Origin: Sorangium cellulosum So ce56
Lineage (GTDB): Bacteria > Myxococcota_A > Polyangia > Polyangiales > Polyangiaceae
Assembly (NCBI RefSeq): GCF_000067165.1
Contig: NC_010162.1
Location: forward strand, 8,439,001 to 8,503,000
Length of the DNA stretch: 64,000 nucleotides
Direction of reading: 5' to 3'
Positions 7,122 to 14,170 of the stretch are shown here, piece after piece. The stretch's first letter is position 1. Every line of letters starts with the position of its first letter. The position numbers and the translations under genes are program-made. The notes below the pieces were generated by a model. The model did no database searches and was not told the origin of the DNA. It saw only the letters and a list, made by a program, of their open reading frames with translations.

Positions 7122-8159
7122 ATGCCCAGCATTCGACTCAGCCGCTCGGCCAGCATCACGCCCACCGACGTGGGCGTCATCCTCCGCTCCGATCTCGGCA
7201 GCTTCCAGCTCACCGGCCTGGATGTGAGCGCGTTCGTCGAGCGGATGGTCCCGCTGCTCGACGGGTCGCGCGACCGGGAGGCGCTCGTCGAGGCGCTCGC
7301 GGACTACTCGCGCCAGAGCGTGACGGCGTTCCTCGACCTGCTCGAGGCGCGCGGCCTGGTCGAGCCGGTGCCCGACCACGCGCCGTCGGCCGACGGCGAT
7401 CGCCTCCGCGGGCAGCGCGAGTTCCTCCGCAAGTGGTCGTCGGCCCCGGAGCAGGCGGCGCAGCGGATCGCGAACGCGCGCGTGCTCGTGGTGGGCCTCG
7501 AGCCCTGGGGGGCCTCGGCCGCCCTGGCGCTCGCGGGGGCGGGCGTCTCCGCGCTCCGCCTGATCGACGGCGGCGCCGTCGGCCCGCGCGACGTCGCGGT
7601 GGTCCGCGCGCGGGGGGAGGCGGCGCTCGGCGGGCCCCGGCGCGGCGCCGTGGCCGCGCTGATCCGCGAGCACGCGCCGCTCTGCCGGGTGGACGAGAGC
7701 TCCTCCGCCGCGCTGGAGGGGGGTGACCTCCTCTCGCCGGAGGGGCGCCCTCACCTCCTCGTCGCGGCGGTGCGCGGCGACGACGCGGAGCTGCTGGAGC
7801 GCGTCGCGCGGTTCGGCCATCGCGCAGGGATCGCCTCGCTCTTCTCGCACCTCGCGGGGACGACGGCCGTCCTGGGCCCGCTCGTCTTCCCGGGGAAGAC
7901 GGCGTGCCGGATCTGCGCGACGACCGAGGCGCTCAACCCCTCGCTCGCGGCGCGCTCCCTGGCCGAACCCGCGCCGCACGCCGGCACGATGGGTCAGCTG
8001 CTCGGCCACCTCGTGGCGATGGAGGCCCTCAAGGTGCTCTCGGCGTACACGCCCTCCAGGCTCGGGGGCAGGTTCCTGATCCAGGACCTCGCGACGCTCG
8101 AGACATCGCACCACACGCTCGTGAGGTTGCCCTGGTGCAAGGTTTGCGGCGAGGGATGA
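7122..8159 (+). CDS. E1-like (ocin-ThiF) partner with N-terminal leader-binding domain
   Basis: A 345-residue protein. Residues 1-90 look like a PqqD-like RiPP recognition element: short strands followed by helices with LDVSAFVERMVPLLDG and a helical end LLEARGLVEPV. This domain would bind the precursor leader. Residues about 115-345 are an E1/ThiF-like domain closely similar to that fused to the YcaO protein (shared VLVVGLEPWGA), with CxxC pairs at C262/C265 and C339/C342 for zinc. It probably presents the precursor to the YcaO enzyme. GGAG lies 6 nt before the ATG; an in-frame GTG at 7092 would add 10 residues. It is the last recognisable biosynthetic gene of the cluster; no protease or exporter follows. 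Confidence 0.88.
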   Translation: MPSIRLSRSASITPTDVGVILRSDLGSFQLTGLDVSAFVERMVPLLDGSRDREALVEALADYSRQSVTAFLDLLEARGLVEPVPDHAPSADGDRLRGQREFLRKWSSAPEQAAQRIANARVLVVGLEPWGASAALALAGAGVSALRLIDGGAVGPRDVAVVRARGEAALGGPRRGAVAALIREHAPLCRVDESSSAALEGGDLLSPEGRPHLLVAAVRGDDAELLERVARFGHRAGIASLFSHLAGTTAVLGPLVFPGKTACRICATTEALNPSLAARSLAEPAPHAGTMGQLLGHLVAMEALKVLSAYTPSRLGGRFLIQDLATLETSHHTLVRLPWCKVCGEG

Positions 8160-8270
8160 CGCGGGGCTCTAGGTGCTCTAGCCTGCGGCCGTGAAGAGGC
8201 CTCCCCTTCCAGCCGCCTCCCGCATCGCCGACGCGCCCGCCGCCGTCGCCGATGGCCCGGGCCTCGCGCC

Positions 8271-9788
8271 ATGATCGGTCGAACGCTCGACGACCGCTAC
8301 ACGATGCTCCGGCTGCTCGGCCAGGGCGGGATGGGCGCCGTCTACGAGGCCCGGCACGCGGGCACCGGCCGCCGCGTCGCGGTGAAGGTCATCCTCGGCC
8401 AGGCCGCGGACGACGAGCTCGTCCGCCGCTTCCAGCGCGAGGCGCGCGCGGTCGGCGCGGTCGAGTCGGAGCACATCGCGCAGGTGTTCGACACCGGGCG
8501 CGACCGCGAGACCGGCGCGCCGTACATCGCGATGGAGTTCCTCGAGGGCGAGGACGTGCAGGCCCTCATCGAGCGGCTCGGCCCGCTCCCTGTCGATCTC
8601 GCGCTCCGCATCGGGCTGCAGGCGTGCCTGGGGCTCGAGCGCGCGCACGAGGCCGGCATCGTCCACCGCGACATCAAGCCGGCGAACCTGTTCCTCGCGA
8701 AAAAGCAGGGCGGCCAGCGCGTGATCAAGGTGCTCGACTTCGGCGTCGCCAAGGTGACGGACAACAGCCTCGGCAACGGCGGGATGACGAAGAGCGGGGC
8801 GCTCCTCGGCTCTCCCCTCTACATGTCGCCCGAGCAGGCGCGCGGCAACGGCGCCATCGACGCGCGCTCGGACGTCTGGTCGCTCGGCATCAGCCTGTAC
8901 CACGCCCTCTCGGGCCATCGGCCCAACGAGCACCTGACCGGCCTCGGAGAGCTCGTCCTGGCCATCTGCACGACCCCGGTGCGCTGGATCCAGGAGATCG
9001 CGCCCTGGGTGCCGCCGGAGGTCGCCCGCGTGGTGCACCGGGCGCTGGTGATCGATCCGGCGGGCCGCACCGCGAGCGCCGGCGAGCTCGCGGCGGCGCT
9101 GCGCGCGTTCCTGCCGGGCGGCGAGGCGATCATCGAGGCGATGCTCGTGCCGCTCGACGCCGCCACGCGCGCGTCGCGCGCGTCGTTCGGCGCCATCTCG
9201 GCCCCCCCGCACGCCTCGAGCGCGCCGTTCGGCGCTGCGCTGACCCCGCCGCGCGCGTCGGCCGCGCCCTTCGACGCCGCGGGGCGCCCGTCGGGCGGGC
9301 AATCCGGACCGTATGCGCTGTCGGCCACGGCGCCCGCCACGAGCGTGCGGCTGTCGAGCCGCCCCGAGCGCCCGGCGTCGCGCCCGCCCGTCGCCCTGAT
9401 CGCCGGCGGCGTGCTGGCCGCCGCGCTCGCGGGCGGGGCGGGCGTCTACCTCGCGGTGCGCAGCGCGCCGCCGGCCGCGCCCGCGCCCTCGGCCGAGCCG
9501 GCGCCGCCTGCGCGCGCCGAGACCGAGCCGCCGCCTCCGTCCGCCGGCGTCGAGGCCAGGCCGACGCCGTCCGCCAGCGCCGAGCCGCCGCGCGCCGACA
9601 CGCCCGTGGATCCGCCGGCCGCGGCCTCGTCGACGCCTGCGGCGCCCTCCGCTGCGGCGACGGCGCGCGCCGCCGCGTCGGCGCCGGCGAGCGCCGTCGC
9701 TCGACCGCCCGCGCCGAGGCCGTCTGCGGCCAGACCACCGCCGCACAGGCCCCCGAGGAATGACGATGACGAGACATCGAGGAAATAG
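8271..9788 (+). CDS. Membrane Ser/Thr protein kinase
   Basis: A 505-residue Hanks-type kinase. The kinase domain (about 8-270) has GQGGMGAVYEA, ATP-anchoring K39, HRDIKPANL with catalytic D134, DFGVAK with D156 and SPLYMSPEQARG. A low-complexity linker precedes one membrane segment (about 373-398). The remaining C-terminal part is Pro/Ala-rich and would lie outside the membrane. The last codons overlap the TPR-protein gene, so the two are translationally coupled. It is about 110 bp downstream of the TOMM cluster on the same strand; a link to that cluster is possible but unsupported. Confidence 0.93.
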   Translation: MIGRTLDDRYTMLRLLGQGGMGAVYEARHAGTGRRVAVKVILGQAADDELVRRFQREARAVGAVESEHIAQVFDTGRDRETGAPYIAMEFLEGEDVQALIERLGPLPVDLALRIGLQACLGLERAHEAGIVHRDIKPANLFLAKKQGGQRVIKVLDFGVAKVTDNSLGNGGMTKSGALLGSPLYMSPEQARGNGAIDARSDVWSLGISLYHALSGHRPNEHLTGLGELVLAICTTPVRWIQEIAPWVPPEVARVVHRALVIDPAGRTASAGELAAALRAFLPGGEAIIEAMLVPLDAATRASRASFGAISAPPHASSAPFGAALTPPRASAAPFDAAGRPSGGQSGPYALSATAPATSVRLSSRPERPASRPPVALIAGGVLAAALAGGAGVYLAVRSAPPAAPAPSAEPAPPARAETEPPPPSAGVEARPTPSASAEPPRADTPVDPPAAASSTPAAPSAAATARAAASAPASAVARPPAPRPSAARPPPHRPPRNDDDETSRK

Positions 9789-10800
9789 CCGCGTCGCGTG
9801 GTGTGTCGCCGCGCTCCTGTCGCTCTCCGCGGGTGTCGCCAGCGCGGAGCCGTCCGCGGATCAGGCGGCCGCGGCCGAGGCGCTCTTCCGCGAGGGGCGC
9901 GATCTCGTCGCGCAGGGCAAGCTCGCCGAGGCGTGCCCCAAGTTCGCGGCGAGCCAGCGGCTGGACCCGGGCTACGGCACCCAGTGGAACCTGGCGGACT
10001 GCCTCGAGCGGCTCGGCCGCACCGCGAGCGCCTGGGCGGCGTTCCGCGAGGCGGCGGACATGGCGAGCCGGGCCGGCCAGGCGGACCGCGAGGCGAAGGC
10101 GACCCGCCGCGCGGCCGATCTCGAGAAGAAGCTCGATCGCCTCGCCATCACGGTGAGCACGCCGGCGGACGGCCTCGTCGTGAGGCGCAACGGCGCGGTC
10201 CTCGACGCCGGCGCGTGGGGCGCGCCGCTCCCGGTCGATCCGGGCAAGCACCGCGTCGAGGCGACCGCGCCCGGCAAGAGGCCGTTCTCGGTCGAGGCGC
10301 AGACCGCCGGCCCCGGCCAGGTCGTCACCGTGGAGGTCCCGCCGCTCGAGGACGACCCCGCGGCGACAGCGGCGACCCCGCCGCCCGGCGGGCAGCCCGG
10401 GCCGCTCGCCGCGCCGCTCCAGCCGGCCGCGGGCGGCGATGGAGACAGCGCGGGCACCCGCCGCACCCTCGCCTTCGTGGCAGGCGGCGTCGGCGTCGCC
10501 GGCGTCGTGACCGGCTCGGTCTTCGGGCTCCTCGCCAGCTCGCGGTGGAACCAGGCCCAGGACGATCACTGCCGGACCGAGACGCTCTGCGACGCCCGCG
10601 GCGTGGCGCTGGTCGAGGACGCCAAGAGCGCCGCGAAGCTGTCCACCGCCGGCTTCATCGTCGGCGGGGTCGGGCTCGCGGCCGGCGTCGCGCTGTTCGT
10701 GACGTCGCTCGGCGACACGGAGCCCGCGGCGGCGCGGATCGTGGTCGCGCCTGCCGTCGGCACGGCCGGCGGCGGGCTGGCGATCCACGGCCGCTTCTGA
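9760..10800 (+). CDS. Exported TPR protein with PEGA-like domain, paired with kinase
   Basis: A 346-residue protein with an N-terminal signal peptide ending near ASA-EP (about residue 30). Residues about 30-125 contain TPR-like helices (EALFREGRDLVAQGKLAEAC and a QWNLADCLERLGRTASA turn). A beta-rich PEGA-like segment follows (about 130-190, with VDPGKHRVEATAPGK), then a Pro-rich linker and two hydrophobic stretches. The gene overlaps the upstream kinase by 29 nt. An in-frame ATG at 9766 is better spaced from GAGGA and may be the true start. Paralogues follow the kinases at 25966 and 44402, so this protein probably works with its kinase, for example as an envelope sensor or target; that is inference. 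Confidence 0.85.
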   Translation: MTMTRHRGNSRVAWCVAALLSLSAGVASAEPSADQAAAAEALFREGRDLVAQGKLAEACPKFAASQRLDPGYGTQWNLADCLERLGRTASAWAAFREAADMASRAGQADREAKATRRAADLEKKLDRLAITVSTPADGLVVRRNGAVLDAGAWGAPLPVDPGKHRVEATAPGKRPFSVEAQTAGPGQVVTVEVPPLEDDPAATAATPPPGGQPGPLAAPLQPAAGGDGDSAGTRRTLAFVAGGVGVAGVVTGSVFGLLASSRWNQAQDDHCRTETLCDARGVALVEDAKSAAKLSTAGFIVGGVGLAAGVALFVTSLGDTEPAAARIVVAPAVGTAGGGLAIHGRF

Positions 10801-10867
10801 CGCCTGGCAGCGCCCGGCGCCACGGTGCGCCGCGGCGGCCGGCCCCGCTGCGGGCCCCGCCGCCGTG

Positions 10868-10897
10868 CCCGGGAGGGCGCGACGCGCCGCTCCCGGG
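10868..10897. terminator. Bidirectional hairpin between convergent genes
   Basis: CCCGGGAG at 10868-10875 pairs with CTCCCGGG at 10890-10897, and an inner GGCGCG/CGCGCC stem sits between them with one bulged base. It lies exactly between the converging TPR-protein and OmpA-family genes, as expected for a shared terminator in a GC-rich genome. No T-run is present. Confidence 0.6.
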
Positions 10898-10907
10898 CGA
10901 GCGCGCC

Positions 10908-12374
10908 TCACTCGTCGATCACGAACTCCACGCGGCGGTTCTTCGCCAGGCTCGCCGGATCGGTGCCCTCGGCCACCGGCCTGTCCGACCCGAAGCCCTC
11001 GGCCGTGAGCCGGCCCGGGCTGACGCCCTTCCGGATCAGGTACTTCCGGACCGTCTCGGCGCGCTGCTCGCTCAGCTCCTGGTTCAGCTCGGGCGTGCCG
11101 GTCTCGTCGGTGTGCCCCTCCACCCGCAGCCGCTCGATCTCGGGGTTCGCCTTCATGACGAGCGCCACCTGATCCAGGGTCCTGTACGAGTCCTGCTCGA
11201 GCTCGGCCGAGCCGGTCCGGAAGCGAATGGTGTCCCGGATCACAAACTCGCCCTGCTCGTACGCGACCCGCGGCTCGCCCTTGTCGGGGCAGCCGTCGTC
11301 GTCCTCGACGCCGTTGATCGTCTCCTTCTCGTCCGGGCACTCGTCGTCCGCGTTCGGCACGCCGTCGTGATCGTCGTCGGCGTCCTCCTCGGGGCAGCCG
11401 TCGCTGTCGTAGTCGGCGTCGCGATCCTCCGGGACGTCGGGGCACTGGTCGCGCTCGTCGTCGACGCCGTCGTGGTCCCTGTCGTGCGAGGTCGGCGTGT
11501 ACTTCACGCCCGCGAACACGCGGAAGATCGGCACGCCGTAGCCGGCCAGCGCGCCGATCCCCGGGCCCGCGGTGATCTCCCACTCCTCGCTCGGGTTGAT
11601 CTTCACGTAGCCGAGCGCCTCGAGCGGCGTCTCCTCCTCGTTCAGGTCGTCCGCGGCGATGCCGATGCCGCCGTTCGCCTCGGCGCCGATCTCGACCTTC
11701 CCGTCGATGCCGCCGAAGCGGTAGCCGAGCGCCGCGGCGTACGTCAGCTCGCTCGCCGCCTCGACGTTCGCGTACGTCGTCCCCTCGCGGATCGCGACGC
11801 CCGCGTTGACGCCGAACCTGAGGCCGGGCGCGAACCGGTGATCGAGCACGATGCGCGGCCAGAACACGACGTTGCGCGCGCCGCCCGCGAAATCCCCGGT
11901 GTGCGTCGGGACGCGCAGCTCGGCCACGAGGCCGAGGCCGATGGAGTCGCGGTCGTCGAGCAGGCGCAGCTTCGGCACGAGCCGGATGTCGCCGAGGCCC
12001 GCGAACGACGGAGAGCCCTCGCCCGACTGCGCGAGGAAGAACGGGATGTCGAGGCCGAGCGCGAACGGCTCGGCGATCGTGACCGACGCCATGAGATCGG
12101 CGCCCAGACGGCCGCTCACGATCTGGCTGCGCACCTCGCCGTCGCCCGTCGCGACGATCAGCGGGTTGCGCGCGTAGTTCAGGAACAGCCCGAACGCCCA
12201 TGGATCGCCGGGCTCGCGGACGCCGGAGCCCTCCGTGACGACGAAGGCGTCGTGGGTGACGGCCGGCTTGAAGCGCTCGACGTCGATGTCCGTGCTCTGC
12301 GCCGACGCGGGCGTCGCGGAGGCGAGGACCGCGCACGCGGCGCAGGTGATGGCGGCGAGGATCGGTGCGCGCAT
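10908..12374 (-). CDS. OmpA-family outer-membrane protein with thrombospondin type 3 repeats
   Basis: A 488-residue exported protein. A signal peptide ends near SAQ (about residue 26). A beta-barrel-like domain follows, with a region of alternating hydrophobic strands. Residues about 300-375 hold Asp-rich TSP3 repeats (DxDxDGxxDxxDxCP), which bind calcium. The last 110 residues are an OmpA peptidoglycan-binding domain, with VEGHTDETG and an NRRVEF-type end. The usual job is linking the outer membrane to the cell wall. The chosen ATG has AGGAG 5 nt upstream; an ATG at 12398 is in frame but lacks a site. It starts 20 nt after the MYXO-CTERM gene, so the two form an operon. Confidence 0.92.
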   Translation of the reverse strand: MRAPILAAITCAACAVLASATPASAQSTDIDVERFKPAVTHDAFVVTEGSGVREPGDPWAFGLFLNYARNPLIVATGDGEVRSQIVSGRLGADLMASVTIAEPFALGLDIPFFLAQSGEGSPSFAGLGDIRLVPKLRLLDDRDSIGLGLVAELRVPTHTGDFAGGARNVVFWPRIVLDHRFAPGLRFGVNAGVAIREGTTYANVEAASELTYAAALGYRFGGIDGKVEIGAEANGGIGIAADDLNEEETPLEALGYVKINPSEEWEITAGPGIGALAGYGVPIFRVFAGVKYTPTSHDRDHDGVDDERDQCPDVPEDRDADYDSDGCPEEDADDDHDGVPNADDECPDEKETINGVEDDDGCPDKGEPRVAYEQGEFVIRDTIRFRTGSAELEQDSYRTLDQVALVMKANPEIERLRVEGHTDETGTPELNQELSEQRAETVRKYLIRKGVSPGRLTAEGFGSDRPVAEGTDPASLAKNRRVEFVIDE

Positions 12375-12394
12375 GGTTCTCCTCTTCATCGGCT

Positions 12395-13657
12395 TCATCG
12401 GCCGGCTCCGGGTCCGCGGCGCGGGCGCCTCCGCAACCGGAGCGCGAGCCCGCCGGCGGCGAGCAGCGACAGGGCTCCCCCTCCGTACGGCGCGGGCCCC
12501 GCCGCGCAGGCGCAGGCGCCGCCCTGGACCGCATCACCCGGCAGGAGTTCCGGTTCGCCCGGGCCGCCCGCGCCGCTCGACGCCCCGCCGTCGACGCAGC
12601 GCCCGGTCGGCGCGCAGCGCAGGCCCGCGCCGCACCCGGACGAGCCCGGCGAGCACGGACCGCACTGCCCGCTGGCACACACGAGATCGCCGCACTGGGC
12701 GTTCGACGTGCAGGTGTCCCCGGGCGTGGGGACGCACCGGTAATCCGCGGAGCAGTCCTCGTCCGCGTCGCAGTCGACATCGTCGACGCACGACACCGGC
12801 AGGATGCAGTCGCCGTCCACGCAGATGCCCCTGCCGGCGCAGTCCGCGTCGCGCGTGCAGCCGGAGGGCGGGACGATCACGTCGGGCACGCGGTCGCCGT
12901 CCGCGTCGCCGGCCACGCACGGCGCGGAGAGGCCGATGTCGAGATCGCCCGGCCCGAGCGCCGCCGCGTCGTTCACCGACCGGAAGTACAGGTTCGCCTC
13001 GCACGCCACGCCGACGCCCACGGTGTCGAGCGCGATGGATGCCTGCGCGTACCCCCGCGTCGCGTCGTTGATCAGCAGGGGGTCGATGTCCGTCCCGGCC
13101 TCGGTCGCGACCTGCGCGTCCGTCACGTCGACGGGCTCGTACCGCCCCGACGCCCCGGAGAAGGACCAGACCCTCACGAGCGTGCCGTCGCCCTTCACGC
13201 CGAGCACGACCTCGTAGCCGCCCGGCGACCCGTCGTTCGTGAACCGGTCGTCGATCCCCGCCGTCGCGGCGGTGCCGCCGGTCTGCCGGTTCCTGTCGGT
13301 GTCGATGAACACGAAGAGCGTCGTCTCCCGGCTGATCGCGGCCGTCTCCGACACATACCCGCGCACCCAGAACCGCCCGTCGGCGGCGACCGCGTACGCG
13401 GAGCGGAAGTCGATCGATCGCTCCGGCGCGTCGAAGGTCTCGCCGTCGCCCGCGACGTCCTCGTCGCCGTAGGGCCACCTCGGCTCCCCGGTCCTGTCGA
13501 TCGCGACGATCTCGTCGAGCACCGGCGTCGTCCGCCCGCCCGTCCACGTCTGAGCGGACGAGCTCCTCGGAAGGAGCGCGACGCCGAGCGCCGCGCCCAC
13601 AGCCAGCGGCGCGACCCACGAGCGCCCCCGCGCGCACCCATCTTTGTGTTGTGCCAT
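12395..13657 (-). CDS. Exported Cys-rich protein with MYXO-CTERM sorting tail
   Basis: About 420 residues. The N-terminal signal peptide ends near SSAQ. The first two-thirds form a beta-rich domain without a named family that I recognise; it has IDTDRNRQTGG and a GGYEVVLGVKGDG stretch reminiscent of carbohydrate-binding or Ca-binding folds. The middle carries Cys-rich repeats (CTRDADCAGRGICVDGDC type), then the C-terminal signal: a CAC motif, a short hydrophobic stretch and an Arg cluster, matching MYXO-CTERM tails processed for cell-surface attachment in myxobacteria. The start could be ATG 13657 or 13669. It lies 20 nt upstream of the OmpA-family gene. Confidence 0.8.
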   Translation of the reverse strand: MAQHKDGCARGRSWVAPLAVGAALGVALLPRSSSAQTWTGGRTTPVLDEIVAIDRTGEPRWPYGDEDVAGDGETFDAPERSIDFRSAYAVAADGRFWVRGYVSETAAISRETTLFVFIDTDRNRQTGGTAATAGIDDRFTNDGSPGGYEVVLGVKGDGTLVRVWSFSGASGRYEPVDVTDAQVATEAGTDIDPLLINDATRGYAQASIALDTVGVGVACEANLYFRSVNDAAALGPGDLDIGLSAPCVAGDADGDRVPDVIVPPSGCTRDADCAGRGICVDGDCILPVSCVDDVDCDADEDCSADYRCVPTPGDTCTSNAQCGDLVCASGQCGPCSPGSSGCGAGLRCAPTGRCVDGGASSGAGGPGEPELLPGDAVQGGACACAAGPAPYGGGALSLLAAGGLALRLRRRPRRGPGAGR

Positions 13658-14170
13658 GGCGGGGAGCATCCTCGCACAGGTCGCCGCAACCCTTACAAAT
13701 GAAAGGCGATTCGCGCCCAGAGTGCGCAAGGGTGCGCGCCTGCAATACCATGCATCCACACCGTCGTTCGCGCGCGAGCGGGAAGCGGGAGAAGCGCTCA
13801 CCGTCGATGCGATGTCGATGCGCTCACCCTCCGTGCCGATTGGGCAGCTGATCATCGATCCTCCGTCCCCGCGCGCACGAAGCGCGGAGAGCGCGGTAGA
13901 GGGCGATCGCGCGCACCGGAGGCGCGGCCTCCACGCGCGGCGGCCCGGAGCGCCGAGCGGCCGTGGCGCGGGCGACCAAGCGCCCCTTCTTTTCATCACC
14001 GAGCGGCTCGCCGGGGCCTCCGGCGCGATCACCTGGCTTGGCCACGCGCCCGTGTTCTGTAACTGTCCCGCGGTCAGTTACGCGTCGCTGCGCCGCCGTG
14101 GGCTCGGGGGGTCCGAGCGCTGGCGCCTGGCCGCGCGAGATGAATCCCTCTTCCGATCGAAGGAACCGCG
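13658..14170. other. Divergent intergenic region, no gene seen
   Basis: This 513-bp region separates the divergent MYXO-CTERM and M1 peptidase genes. Open frames cross it on both strands but have no ribosome-binding site or familiar product. It should hold the promoters of both operons; no clear -35/-10 pair could be picked out by eye. Confidence 0.5.

Noticed and set aside
9130..12780. Very long open frame on the minus strand
   Set aside because: It is an Arg/Ala-rich shadow of the TPR and OmpA-family genes, caused by high GC content; it has no motif or start signal.
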